From Linum tenue (lineage: Eukaryota > Streptophyta > Magnoliopsida > Malpighiales > Linaceae): DNA of 64,000 bases. Within the stretch, counting starts at the first letter, position 1. Each line of letters opens with the position of its first letter. The stretch spans positions 37,996,002 through 38,060,001 of the forward strand of contig CAMGYJ010000005.1 of assembly GCA_946122785.1 (NCBI GenBank), read 5' to 3'. The translations under genes were made by a program, and so were the position numbers. The notes beneath the pieces are model-generated. The model was not told the origin of the DNA. It did no database searches and saw only the letters and a program-made list of their open reading frames with translations. This document shows, piece by piece, positions 10,966 through 23,484 of this stretch.

Positions 10966-12163
10966 CTCTGTTCATTTACAAGGGAAAAGCAAGGGGAGGG
11001 AAAAGAAAGAAGGAAAGTTGTGTTTCCAATACACTTTCCTTTGTTCGGGAAGGAGGGAAAGAAAGGAAGGGGAGGGAAAATGGAAGGAATGGGTACTGTA
11101 TCTCCCTACCCTCCAAATTGGAGGGAAAGAGAGAAGAAGAAGTTTCTTTTGTTTTTATTTGTTTTTCAGTTTATTTTTTGGATGGGATGAATGATTAGGA
11201 AATTAAAGTTTATAATTTTTTACATTTTTTATTCTGTTGGATAAACATCTTATACAAATTGGAGAGAAACAATCTTTACGTTGTTTTTTCTGTTTCTTTT
11301 TCTTTTTTGGGTTTATATGTTCTTTTTTTATATTGTCCATTGAGAGTGTTTAATGTGGAATAGGTTTCTTTTATTCTTTTTTCGTTTTCCTTCCCAACGA
11401 GGTCTGGTTTAAATGAGTATGTTATTTTTAATTTTTGTTTTTGCTAAGAAGAGATAAATGCGCTATTGTGAATATATGCAAGAGGTTATATTTTTAATCT
11501 GTATTTATATGGTTGCACGGCATTGTGAAAACAAAAAAAGTGGGAAGTGTTTATTTTTATTGTGAAAGCAAGTAGTTAGACGATAGAGTAAATTATGGAA
11601 AGCAAAATATGAAAAGTAGATCAACAAAAAAATATTATAATTAATGAGTAGTAAGTGATATTTCCATTAAATTGTTTGTCTCGTATTTTCAAAATAAAAA
11701 ACTTTCATCATTAAAACATGATTTAGGAGTTAAAAAACATGATTTAGGGAAAATTTTAAATTGAATAAAGATCACCGCTATGAAGCCCTAGTCAAAATTC
11801 GCAATTAACAACTTTTAAATTGAATAAAACATGATTTAGTCAAAATTTAAATTGAATAAACCAACTTTTGATTTGTTGTAGTTAACAAAATTAACAAAGA
11901 AGAACAAATTTGATCCACATTACATAATTAATGTAAATAATATAAACACATAATTAAATTATTTAACTATTCTATCATCAATAAAATATAATACATATCA
12001 CAATTCCCAATCTACTTTTTCCCTCCCACTTTCCATTCCACTTTCCTCCATTAAACAACATTTTCTTTCCAATTCCCTCTAATTTCCCTCCCTTCCAAAC
12101 TTAACCTCCCCTCCAAATTTTCCTACCCTCCCCTCCTTTTCCTCCCTTCCTTCATGAACATAG
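10966..12163. mobile_element. Candidate TIR element related to its left neighbour
   Basis: The left end CTCTGTTCATTTACAAGGGA and the reverse complement of the right end (CTATGTTCATGAAGGAAGGGA, minus its last base) are clearly similar, followed on both sides by GGGAGGG-rich subterminal sequence. The interior is AT-rich and non-coding. The flanking duplication is not clear. Confidence 0.4.
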
Positions 12164-13617
12164 TGATAGGGTTAGGGTATTATCCGTGCAAATCCATATT
12201 GCTTTTGCTTTCCTCTCTGCATCGGTATCGGTATTGGTATTGGTAGGGCCACTCACTAACTGCTCCAAAATTGCTGATCAACGCGTAACTTCCAAATCCC
12301 AACCAAGTTGACCTGAAAAACAAAGACCTGGACACTGAAATGGCAATTAATAAATTTGTTAATCACTCACTCACTAACACATATTTACAACTTATCCTTT
12401 ACTTCCGTTAGAATAGATTGAGAAATCAACAGTAAGAAAATAAAAGATTACACAAATTTACATGATTCACTACAATGTGTGTTAGCTAGTCCATTAATAG
12501 AAGAGAGTCAGTTTCACTAAACTCGAAAATATAAATATTACAGAGATAGAGAAGTATATATAGTACTTCTCTAAGTCCCAATAACTTCTAGTAAATGACA
12601 TATAATCAGATTCAAATCATATCAACACTTCAAATAACTCTAATATCAAGATTGAGCAAAGGCGGCCTTGCATGAACTTATTATTATTATTATTATTCAA
12701 ATTTATAGTACATGATGTGGGGAGATTTAAGGATGATTGTTAATTAATACAATGGTACGGAATTAATGAAAAAAAATATAATATTAGAACATAAGTTAGT
12801 TTTTTTTATGTGTTTCCAATCTAGCTACAGGAATATCATTATTTTACCAAACCGGATTATGAAACAACAGTATTTTCATACATAATATACAACTGATTAA
12901 TGTGAACAACAACGTCTGCAAGCTATAACTTGATCAACCCATAAGGAGATTGATTCACAATCCAATCAATATCTAATACACTCTACAATCTTTTTGGAGT
13001 TCATAATAACATTAATAAAATTCTCATATTGTAAGACTACTCTCTCTTTATTTCAGCATTTATTTGCTTTCAGTAATAGTTACTGCCCACAAAAATAATA
13101 GTTACAAAGAAAGCTCATGTGTTTTTCATTAATACTTAAAAATATGTTCATCCCGTAGTGTTGATCTTGTGTTGTTCGGCTCTCAAAAAAACACACGAGC
13201 TTAAATAGTGTTAATCTTGTATTTTTGCATAAAGTTTATGCTCACGAACAACACGAGCTTAAATAGTTGTATTTTAAATTCTTATAGCACTGTTGAATAT
13301 AATTATTACCTCTAAGTACTGTAGGTGGATAATTGGATTATGCGACAACAGAAAAAGGTAAAGTGATAAGTAATGACTAATTAGGGAGATAATGGAAGTG
13401 GTGTGTGGAAATAAACAAGTAATAAAGTGGCAGATGAGACAAAAACAGAAAATATATATAGTGGGATGGAGAGTCAAACTCTGGGGTCTTTTGCTTCCAG
13501 GAGCACATGTTTTTGACTGCCGTGTCCGAAATTTCAACGGCTCCTCACGACTTCAAGTCTGGCTGACACTCGACAAGGCCCATCTGCAGGCCCACCAAGC
13601 ATGATCCACCTGCTATG
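12164..13617. other. Intergenic DNA, no gene seen
   Basis: AT-rich; a (TTA)n run lies near 12679-12698. The short ORFs near 13274-13604 have no recognisable domain and no supporting signals. Confidence 0.5.
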
Positions 13618-13625
13618 CATGCACC

Positions 13626-14352
13626 TAGGCGTGTTCAAATGGTGTGGTTACCGCAGTAATCATTTTAACCGGTAGTATTTAGTTAATTTGGATAATTGGT
13701 TTGGTTTGGTTAAAAAAATTAGTTTGTTTGGTTTAGGTGGTTCGATTTGATTTCATACACTCTTAACCAATCAAACCAAATTAACCAGATAAGTTATTAT
13801 CCATATATCTAATATATATTATATACACATACTTAATGCTTGGTATAACCACTCAAGAGCCAAACTTTCTTTCCTTTGGGCTCATCAACAATAAAAGCTC
13901 AATATTGTTCCTATACTATATATTTGTGTTTATAGAGTGTAGACCATTATATATTAGCGCCCAATTTAGATAAAAATCATCCAATATATTAGATAAAAAC
14001 TTGAAAGGAAGGTCTTTTTCAACCTATTATAATTGCTAAGAGACTAATTCACTTCACACAATCACAACAATAATTAATTCCATACTATTGACATATATTT
14101 TCTCATACACATTGGAATGTTTTATTCATCATATAAATTGTGAATTGATGCATTAACCGGAAATTTTCTCACTTAATAGTAATGTGATGTTATATTGGTT
14201 AACCAACTAACCAAACCGAATAAACTTTAGTTTGGTTAATTTGGTTGTTGTTTTAGTTTGGACGGTTTGGTTATGATATTGTATTCCATGGTTAATAGAA
14301 TTTATGCTTATTTGGTTTGGTAATTAACATGGTAACCATTTGAACACCTCTA
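13626..14352. mobile_element. hAT-type non-autonomous element with exact 8-bp TSD
   Basis: The 8-bp target duplication CATGCACC is exact (13618-13625 and 14353-14360). The ends are TAGGCGTGTTCAAATGGT and, reverse complemented on the right, TAGAGGTGTTCAAATGGT: a TIR of about 18 bp with two mismatches. Subterminal regions are rich in GGTTTGGTT and AACCAAAC. 727 bp, no coding capacity. Confidence 0.92.
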
Positions 14353-14948
14353 CATGCACCAGCCTCGATATATAACACACTTTATATTTCTAGGTAAAAT
14401 ATCTTCGATATCACTTAGTTTTGAGAATTGAACTAGACATACATCTTAAGTTTGAATACGATGTTGAGTATCATTAAAATCGTCAAAAGGTGTATCCGTC
14501 TAGTTTCCATCCAACCCAAAACTTTTATTTACTTTTTGGTATCCAAAACTTTTAAAAACATCCAAAATTATATTTCAACTAGTATTATCTAATATAAAAA
14601 TTAAAAAACCTTCCAAATATAGTATTACTAGAATGACTAATGAAATATTTTCAACGAATTAGATAAATTGGTACAAATAATAAATGAATATCAAGAAGGA
14701 ATGATAATTGAAAAGACTTATAATGATAATTGATTCTAAATTTCTTATTTAAAACTGATTTTGTATCAAAGTCTTAATAAAGGATTCCAATTAAATAATA
14801 AAAAATGATATTTTTCATTAAGTCCAAATGATTTTTTTACAATGAAAATAATAGAAGAACCAGTTATGAAATTTGGTGTCAACCTTAACGGAATGCACTT
14901 AATAGTAAACTCAAGTGGTATGCACATATAATAGAGTTCAGTGGCATG

Positions 14949-15545
14949 TAGGGATGGCAATGGGTAGTATCGGGTGCGGGTTTACCCTATACCAACTCCT
15001 AACCCGCCGGGTAGAGCTTTTTAAAATACCCGACCAAATAACCACCGGGCATGAAAATTATATAACCATACCCTACCCACCGGGTAACCACAGATATTCA
15101 GATAACCATTGGTACGAATCCTAAACTATGAACTTATACACATATATGCACATACATACTGTTGTCCATTAAAAATTCTCAATATTTGTAACTATTCTAG
15201 CTTCAATAATCCACACAAATAAAAACAGCAAACACATAATAATTGTTCTTGCTTCTGCAATCCACACAAACATAATAATCGTCTACATCTTCATCATCAA
15301 TAATGGTAGATAAACTCAATTTCTCAAGCTAAAATAAATTTCTCAAGGGAAATTGACCCTTTGGTTAGCGGGGCGGGTATAACGGGGTTGGTATTATCGA
15401 TTACCATACCCGTACCCTACCCTTTATTTTGAAACCGGGTATTATCCGTACCCGCCCCTTAACCCGTCAAAGCGGGTAATTATCCTCGTTGACCGGTTAC
15501 GGTCGGGTAGAGTACCCATGGTTACGGGTTGGATTGACATCCCTA
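14949..15545. mobile_element. hAT-type non-autonomous element with exact 8-bp TSD
   Basis: The 8-bp target duplication GTGGCATG is exact (14941-14948 and 15546-15553). The left end is TAGGGATGGCAATGGGTA; the right end, reverse complemented, is TAGGGATGTCAATCCAACC. Subterminal regions carry many ACCCG/CGGGT repeats. 597 bp, non-coding apart from chance ORFs. Confidence 0.92.
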
Positions 15546-15655
15546 GTGGCATGCGATGCCCTATTATTACTTAAGTGGTATAGCTCCCCCAATTATGATA
15601 ATTTAGTGGTACCTAGGTATTTTACCCTATATTTCTCCATATACAAGTTTTTTTT

Positions 15656-17640
15656 AACAAAAGATAATCATATTGATTGATAGAAAGATCAAAGATTACA
15701 CCCTGGAATCAACCCAGTAACAAAAATAAATCGACACTAGATTGGAGGCAAAGAAAGGGCCATCCGAGCCACAAGATGGGCTACCCTATTCTTAATTCGA
15801 CCTACAAATCGAACATGAAAACCACCATTCAGAGCCAACATGCGCAGAATTTCCTCAATAATGCCCCAACACGACTGTCTCTCGCATCCTTGTCATTAAT
15901 CTTGTCAATAAGAACCTTAGCATCGCCTTCAAATCGAACCTGAGCAAGGCCAATGTCCTGACACCATTGAATAATTTTGCGGAGGACAATAGTCTCAACC
16001 ATAAGGAGGTCAACCATATTCTCAAAAAATAACCCACTTGCTAAGACAACAAAGCCTCCTTCACCCTTTAGGATCAGCCCTCCTGCTGAATGTGAGTCAA
16101 CACATAATGCACCATTCCACATACAGATAACAAAGGACGAATCTCCCACATCCAAATTCGGTTGTAAAGGAAGTCGATTCAAGGACACCCTATCTTCCGG
16201 CAGGTAAACCCACTCATGAAGTTGTTGATGGTATTGGCGCATCAGATGCGGAATTTAAAATAATTTTCCTCAAAGACAATCCAATTTCTAGACTTCCAGA
16301 TACACCATAGAACCGCAACCAAGGCCATAATCTTAGCCAGCTGGGTCATCCGAAGCAAGTATTTTTTTAAGAATAAGAGGGAATGTCTGATGCGGCAACC
16401 CTTGCCACAGATGCTCCAAACCCGAGTGAATCCAAAGGGCTTTAGCGATTTGTCACTCCTAAAAAAGGTGCTCCATTGATTCAGATTCCGCCCAAGACAC
16501 CGGACATCGAGACAAAACTTGGACATTTTTCTCAACAAGAGATTCTATAGTAGGAAGAATCTGATAGAAAATTTGCCACATAAACAACTTTAACTTAAGT
16601 GGAATCAGGAGATCCCACACCCGCACTCAACTTGCTCTATCCATCCAACTCATTGTGGGTCGCCAATCCCCAACCTGTCTATCCACAAAAACTGCAAGGT
16701 GACATGCACACTTGACAATGAACATCCTGTCACACGTATCGTGTCATACCAATGTATCCTCTATCCCCACACGAGGCAAAGGGATCACTGTGATGGCACA
16801 AACTATGCCCACTGGAAACATCTGCAAAAGAGACTATTGACATCATATTCCTCCTCCTGGAACCAGAAGTTCTGCCACCTTAGAGTCACTAACCTTTGGA
16901 ATAGCATGAGGATTACAAGGAGGAGGATGTGAGTGAGTACAAGGGACCCATCTAGAATGCTAGACACAACCTGAAGCTCATTCTCAATCTGCCACCGCAA
17001 CCCTCTTTGGAGAAGGTGACGACCATGGAGAATACTCTGCCATCCCCACTACGGGCGAGACCGCGCAGTCGCTATAAGAAACAACCCCGTTGGGAAATAT
17101 TTTCCTTTATAAATCGAGGTCAGAAGAAAATCAAGGTTATTAAGTATTCGCCATCCAATCTTAGTCAGAAGAGGCTGGTTAAAATGCCCAAAACGACAAA
17201 ATCTCATCCCCCCATCATGTTTACTTCGACACAAATTTCGCCAGGAAATCCAAAGAATTCGTGGACGACCCCCTTCAACTCCCACCACAATCTGGCAACA
17301 TGTTTATCCATAATGCAACAGAGGGATAGAGTAAGCTTAAAGCAAGACATAACATGAAGTGGTAAAGAAAACGCAATTGATTTAATTTGTGTCTCCTTAG
17401 CCGCCCATGAGAGAATCTTCTGCTTTCAGCCCTGTAAACGTTAACAACTTATCTTCCAGATATCAAAAAGATTTCATCTTGGACTGAGCAACCAAGGTAG
17501 CAAGGCAAAAATACTTGTCGTGCACCCCTATCGCTCCTACGCCAAGCTGGAGAGCAAGAGTTTTTTGATCTGCAGGCAAAATATTCTTGCTAAAGAACAC
17601 TGCTGATTCGTTGGAAGGTATTGGCTAAAAGCTTCCAAGA
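15656..17640 (-). pseudogene. Decayed LINE: RT tail, zf-RVT and RNase H region
   Basis: Read on the minus strand, the 3' part of a plant L1-type LINE is recognisable in broken frames. Near 17288-17049 lies the post-RT block (ILWISWRNLCRSKHDGGMRF, then FNQPLLTKIGWRIL and YKGKYFP). Near 16540-16242 follows part of the cysteine/histidine zf-RVT region. At 16242-15829 there is an RNase H-like domain of the RVT_3 type, with AGGLILKGEGGFVVLA and VRFEGDAKVLIDKIND. A T-run at 15648-15655 would be the poly(A) tail on this strand. Several stops and frameshifts make it inactive. The 5' part, including the catalytic RT core, is missing. Confidence 0.8.
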
Positions 17641-17865
17641 ACGAAAAAAAAAAGTTTAAATCCATATGAGCTAGGATGGACATTGGTTGGTTCGGTCAAA
17701 ATCTATTTATATTGAACCCAAATCGAACTGATATATACCTTCCACCAACAATTAATTTTAAACTGAAGAATACTTAGGTTCTGACAATCCAAATCGAATT
17801 ACAGTTTGATCGCATCAATTTAGGAGAAGAACGACGGGAGGGAGAAGTTAGAGTGCTAACTTCAT

Positions 17866-20514
17866 ATGAGTAAGCACCATGCTAACTTCTCTAACTACTA
17901 TCCAATAGGGTTGTTTAGAAAAAAAGATTTCACCCGTGAATGCTTATCCATAGATTTTGTAGAAAGTTATGTTATTTTGTTGCTTTTTGTATTGTGGACA
18001 CCAGGACCCGATGGTTTCACATTCGAATTTTACAAGAAATGTTGGTTCCATATGAAGAAGGATATTTTTAATGCTTTCATGGAGTTTCATTCTTCTTGTC
18101 GCCTGCCAAAGACTGCTACTCATTCCTTTATATGTCTTGTACCGAAGAAGGATGTTGTGGAAGATGTGAAAGATTTAAGACCGATTGGATTATTGGGAAG
18201 TTTGAATAAGCTAATTAACAAGGTTCTAGGTAGGATACTAAGTGATTATCTCCCTGGTATTGTTTCTGTTTCACAACAAGCTGCAGTCCAAGGTAGACAG
18301 ATTTCAGAAGCTGGCCTCATTGGTAATGAGTTTGTCGATAGAAGAAGGAAAAGCAAAAAACTTGGGCTTATGTTTAAACTTGACATCGAAAAAAGCATAT
18401 GAAAATGTGAACTGGAAATGCTTATACAGAGTTCTGAAGAGGCTTGGTTTTCCGGATCTTTTGCTCCGATGGATTTAGAGTGTCGTTTGCTCCCCTCCCA
18501 TCTTAGTTCTTGTTAATGGGGAGGCTCATGGTTTCTTCCCCGCTTCTAAAGGTATTCGACAAGGTGACCCCATTTCCTCGCCTCTATTTATTCTTGTTAT
18601 GGACATCCTGTCCTACATGTTGTCTTGGATCAAGTCTGCTGTTATCATCAACAGTTTCTTCATGGATGAACTTCACCAACAAGGAGAGGTAACTCACCTT
18701 TTGTTTGCAGATGACACCCTCATATTCTGCGATGTTTCACACGATCAAGTTATAAACATCCTCTCCACGCTTGTCTGTTTCCATGCAGTGACTGGCTTGA
18801 AAATCAATCTTGATAAATTAGTCATGTATACTGTGGGTGACGTCCAGAATCGGGCTTCTATGCTGCAATATTTGGATGTAAGTGGAGCACCAAATATCTT
18901 GGATTCCCCCTTTGAGCTAAATCGAATGCCAACTCTATTTGGGATCCGATTGTTACAAATTTCCATAAAAGGCTTGATGGGTGGAAGAGTAATTATTTAT
19001 CTACAGGTGTAAGACTCACTCTTAATAAAGCAATTCTCAATAGCCTGCCGGTTTACTACTTCTCCCTTCTCAAAGCCCCTAAGAAAATTATTGAAGATCT
19101 TGAGGAAATTCAAAGAAACTTCTTATGGAATGGGACTTCTGACAATCGGAGACCTCCGCTTGTGAAGTGGAACATATGTAAAGTTGCCAAGTCAAAAAGA
19201 GGTCTGGGTTTGTGCGATCTGGCCTCCTTCAATTCTACCCTTCCGGCCAAGTGGCTATGGAATTTTGCTACCGAGAAGAATAGCTAGTGGAGAGGGTTGA
19301 TCAACATCAAATATCCGAACACTTTATCCTTTTGGCAGTCATCAAATATCAATTATGGTTACTCGAGCTCTGTTTGGGCAAACATCTCCAAGGAATACCC
19401 CCTGTTCTGGAAATTCGCTCAAATTGATCTGGGAGGTGGCAGTCATATTTCTTTCTGGTTTGATAAGTGGATGTCGAATTCAATTCTTGTAGTTGACTAC
19501 CCGAGAGTTACTGCTGCTGCTTCCAATCCTGTTGCTCGGGTTGTTGACATGGTCTCCTACATTGATAATGAGGTAACTTGGAAGCTTAACTTGAATGTTA
19601 GTTTAAGAGCTGGAGCAAAGAGTGAAAAAGTGAGGCTGTTAAACTTTTTGCACAATGGAAATTTTATTTTCTCTAACATTCCTTGCAGGATTATTTGGAC
19701 TCCGAATCCATAAGGTGGCTTTTCCGTTAGCTCAATTTACAAACATTTTATGCAAGAAAAATTCCCTGGAAGCCAGAACTTTATGGCTTCGACAATTTGG
19801 AAGCCTATCAATCCAAGTAAAATATGTTTCTTTATTTGGACACTCTAGCACAAGAAGGTTTATACATTGGATGTCCTGAAAAGAAGAGGAATTGCTCAAC
19901 CAAATGGTTGCGCCCTGTGCTGCCACGAGGAAGAAAGTGCATATCACCTTTTCGTTAAGTGTGACTTCATTCAAGGAGTTTGGAACACTATTAGAAGAGG
20001 GATGAGTTTTATTGGAAATCTTGATGGTAACCTCTCTACAATCATTATCGACAGATCCACAGTGACACCCAGCAATATTGAAGAGTGGTTCGCCTACTGT
20101 GTTCTTCATGCTACGTTTTGGCTCGTCTGGTTACATCAAAATCAACGTATTTTCAAAGATTATCAATCTACAGTCAATGTCATCGCTCGACAAACAACCA
20201 AGATGGTAGTATCCTGGTTGTCTGCTCATAGCAAAATCGACAAGGATCATGCTTCAATTTGGCTTGTTGATTGTTTATCTCGAATGTAATTTGTTGAACC
20301 TTGGGGTTTATGTGTTCTGTTTGGTTCCAGCGGGGGCGGTCTCGCCCGTCTGGCTTTGTTTTTCGTTTGACCGCTTGATCCCTTTCTTCTTGCGCAGTTG
20401 GGCATGTTTCTTTTGCTTCTGAACTCCCTTTGCTTGTACTGTTGGTTCAGTTCTTCTGAACCATTGTACCTTTTTCCTTTCATTTTTTAATTCAATCACC
20501 ATTATAAAAAAAAA
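17866..20514 (+). pseudogene. Decayed LINE: reverse transcriptase and zf-RVT
   Basis: This is a plus-strand L1-type LINE ORF2 with several frame breaks. It begins within the RT domain (GPDGFTFEFYKKCW near 18006), continues through LVPKKDVVEDVKDLRPIGLL and the GIRQGDPISSPLF block, and keeps the catalytic LLFADDTLIF motif near 18697-18727. The zf-RVT part is near 19720-20000 (LKRRGIAQPNGCALCCHEEE and HLFVKCDF). The last frame stops at 20289; a short 3' UTR then ends in an A-rich run at 20505-20514. In-frame stops (for example at 18400, 18478, 19287, 19713) and frameshifts show it is dead. The 5' end and ORF1 are absent. Confidence 0.88.
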
Positions 20515-21733
20515 TTTACGGATACAAATCTCATAATCAGAGAGATTATTAATTTTGATTCGTGAGATTTTTTTCTCTACTTTATCCCTTCTTCTTTTTA
20601 TGTATCTCATTAAATATACATATCAATAAATTATCAATATTTTTTGAAATACGATAATTTTTTTATTAAGAATAAATTTTATTTAATATAAAACTAATTT
20701 TTTTATTTATATTAAATGTCAACATGTAATTTTTTATTTCAACAATCTGAAGAGATATAAACTTTAAATATATAGATTTATACTCCTATATTTCAAACAA
20801 CCTATAAATTGAATATGACGATGCCCTGAGTGGATGATATGTTAGGTATTTTAACAATGAAAAGTTATTAACCAATTCGCTCACAAGTTGCTAGTTGAAG
20901 TGCTTCACTAGGCATACTGTCGAGCCAACTTATAATTCAAAAGGAGCCAACTCGTGAGTTAAATTCAATAAGACACCTAATTGATCTGACTCACGAGCCT
21001 TACAAGCCGAATAAATTAGCTCAAAATCGATTCATTTGTAATGAGTTGAGTGTCGAACGAGTTTTTTTCGAATCGATTGTGGAACCACTCAGTAAGACTG
21101 ATTTGCAGCCTATAAGTACATTTGGAAAACTTGAAAATTTTACTTTTAATTACTGTATCGACCCATTACCACCCGAACCTCATTCTTGTGTGCAATGAGA
21201 CTTATCACATGTTTCTTTTGGTCATCAACAATAGTGGCCCTCTCGCATCCAACCTTTGAAGTCGAGTGATCCGTAGACCATAGCGGAGGATTCATTATTG
21301 TGGGCGGACGCGGACCAAAGACTTATCACTTCTATCTTTTGATCATCAACAATAGTAGTCAGAGGAAGTATCGATCCTTGTTGTTGCACTGCAATTTGTG
21401 GCAGTCCAATCCCATCCCAACGACAAACGTCTATCTTCTCCCACACCTTTATCCTTGTACCTTGTTAAGGATTTGACAAAACCACCATCTTCTTGGCTTT
21501 CAAACGTGCCACGGATGAAGAAGATATCATAATGCTTCTAATGTAATTAATGTTTCTCATTGCTAAAAATTAAAAAAATTAATGTTTCTCCACTATCAGA
21601 CAACATAGATGTAAGGAAATTGAGTTTGCAAAATATGTTTCTTCACTTCTAATGTAATTTTTTTAAAATCATTCTTAAAATGAAGGGATACGGTCCGATT
21701 AATATTAGCAAGGGATTGATGCATTATAGTGTA
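20515..21733. other. Intergenic DNA with a local duplication
   Basis: A phrase of the type CTTTTGGTCATCAACAATAGT occurs near 21215 and again, slightly changed, near 21335. Old repeat debris of the aactcg/gagcc type lies at 20890-21090. No gene is supported. Confidence 0.5.
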
Positions 21734-22282
21734 TGTTAGGCCGTATGAACGATTTTGGGTTTCGTAATTAGGGATTTTTTTATTAATTAACTGTTGTGAT
21801 ATTTTCTTATTTTGGGATATTTAGTTCATGCTTAGCATTGGTATTATTAATTGTACTTTGACTAGGAAGTTATTCATTATTTATTGTTTTGGGATTGAGT
21901 TACCTTGTTTGAAGAGAAAAGTAAGATTAGTTTTATAATATGTACTTTTTCTCTACGTTTTTATTCATGAATAAGAAGTCAAGTATGTAGTAGTAACTTT
22001 ATCTCTTCTACTTTTTTTTTGTGTAGTAATCGATCTTGAGTTTATTCGACGTTCAACACCAGAAATCGATCACATGTCAATTGGTACCAGAGACTGGTCG
22101 CGCTCAACCAAATCTAGGAAATGATGTCGCCTCGCAAGAATCTCATGCAGTTCGCGGCTCAAGAAACCATTGGCGATGATGAGCTAGGGAAACAAATTCT
22201 CACCCTCCTAACCCATCAACGAGAGACAACAACGCTATACGAAGATCAGGATGTCAAGTACCAGGAACATGACACCGCGTAA
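21734..22282 (+). mobile_element. LTR-retrotransposon 5' fragment (LTR, PBS, start of gag)
   Basis: A probable LTR runs from TGTTAGGCCGTATG at 21734 to about 22074 (ending CACA). A primer-binding-type site TGGTACCAGAG at 22082-22092 follows within a few bases; it differs at one position from the usual initiator-tRNA-Met site. A 53-codon open frame then starts at 22121 (MMSPRKNLMQFAAQETIG) and stops at 22280-22282, as expected for the N-terminus of a gag gene. The rest of the element and the second LTR are not visible. Confidence 0.5.
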
Positions 22283-22473
22283 GCCCACTGATGTGGGAAA
22301 TTGTAGATCGAAGTAATAAATCCTAGGGGATGCCTAAGATCGTATTCTACGAGGTCTTCTAATGCATAACTACTCACATCAACCACCTATGACACTAAAA
22401 TCAAAGAGGCTTCTAAGGTTTTCAATTATGTAACAAACAAAGAAAAGTAAATCAAGAAGAGTAAAGTTGTTTA

Positions 22474-23484
22474 GGGGTCGTTTGGATGCAGAAGTGTAGT
22501 GAGGGATTTTAAAACAATCCCTCATTATGCAGGATTTTAAAATAATATTGCGTTTGGGAAAATGAGAGATTGTGGACATAAGAGATTTTTAAATTCCTCA
22601 AATGCAGGTTTTTAAAATAGCTGATGGGGTCAGCTATTTCAAAATCCAACACTCTTGCATTTATTTCTTCCTGTCTCTTATAATTTTGATAAATCTCATC
22701 CTTACCCTCCATCCTCTTTTCTTTTGTCGTCATTCCCTCTCTTTATCTTATTCTCCCGTTTCCCCGATAATGATTGACGATGACAACACCAACGACCCCA
22801 ACTCGGAATTTCTTCCCTCCTTCCCCTTTCCTGACTTTGCGATCTACCCGGCAGCAGATTCTGGGGCTATGTGCTCGGTATCGGAGGGAAAAGAGGCTAA
22901 AGGTTGTAGATCTGGTTCAGACATTGCCATTAATCATGAGATCTGTTGATTCTTCTCCTTTACTCCTCGGGCCAACATGGTTGTAGATTTTGGTATCAAA
23001 CAACGACATATGAGCTCCAGATCACCGCGAGTTGAAGAAGCTGGGAGGGATTGCGGATGTGGATTGACCACTAGGGAGAACGACGGCAGGCTGGTCAATG
23101 CTTCTTCCTCATCCCTCTGTACACCATCCAATGATGATGGAGAGCAGTTGTCGATCTCCACGTTCGCGGAGCTCGTTGACCCAGCGCAGCTCAGGCGGTT
23201 GCTAGCCTCAGCTCAGGGGCGAGCATCGCGGTTCGAAGTCATTTACATCTATACTAATCCTGAGAAGATCCAGCAGATGTCGAACTCTTGGTGGAGGAGA
23301 TCCGACAGAGAAGATGAGAGGAAGAAGAAGGAACGAAGAAAGATGGGTGACGGGGTAATTGTGGTAAATTTTCATTGCCAAAGACATAATTGTGCTAAAT
23401 CCCATGTCCTAAATTTCCAGGGCTTTAAATTAGAGATTTGGGCCTCAAATTTCTCATTTTGAAATCCTTAATCCAAACAACCTC
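22474..23484. mobile_element. TIR element carrying gene-like sequence
   Basis: The left end, preceded by TTA, is GGGGTCGTTTGGATG; the reverse complement of the right end is GAGGTTGTTTGGATTAAG. Such ends are common in plant PIF/Harbinger-like and hAT-like MITEs. The outer parts contain gattttaaaa-type subterminal repeats. The middle, about 22770-23430, is GC-richer and holds overlapping open frames (for example 22977-23462, 161 codons) with codon-like composition but no recognised domain, possibly captured host sequence. The flanking duplication is unclear. Confidence 0.5.
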
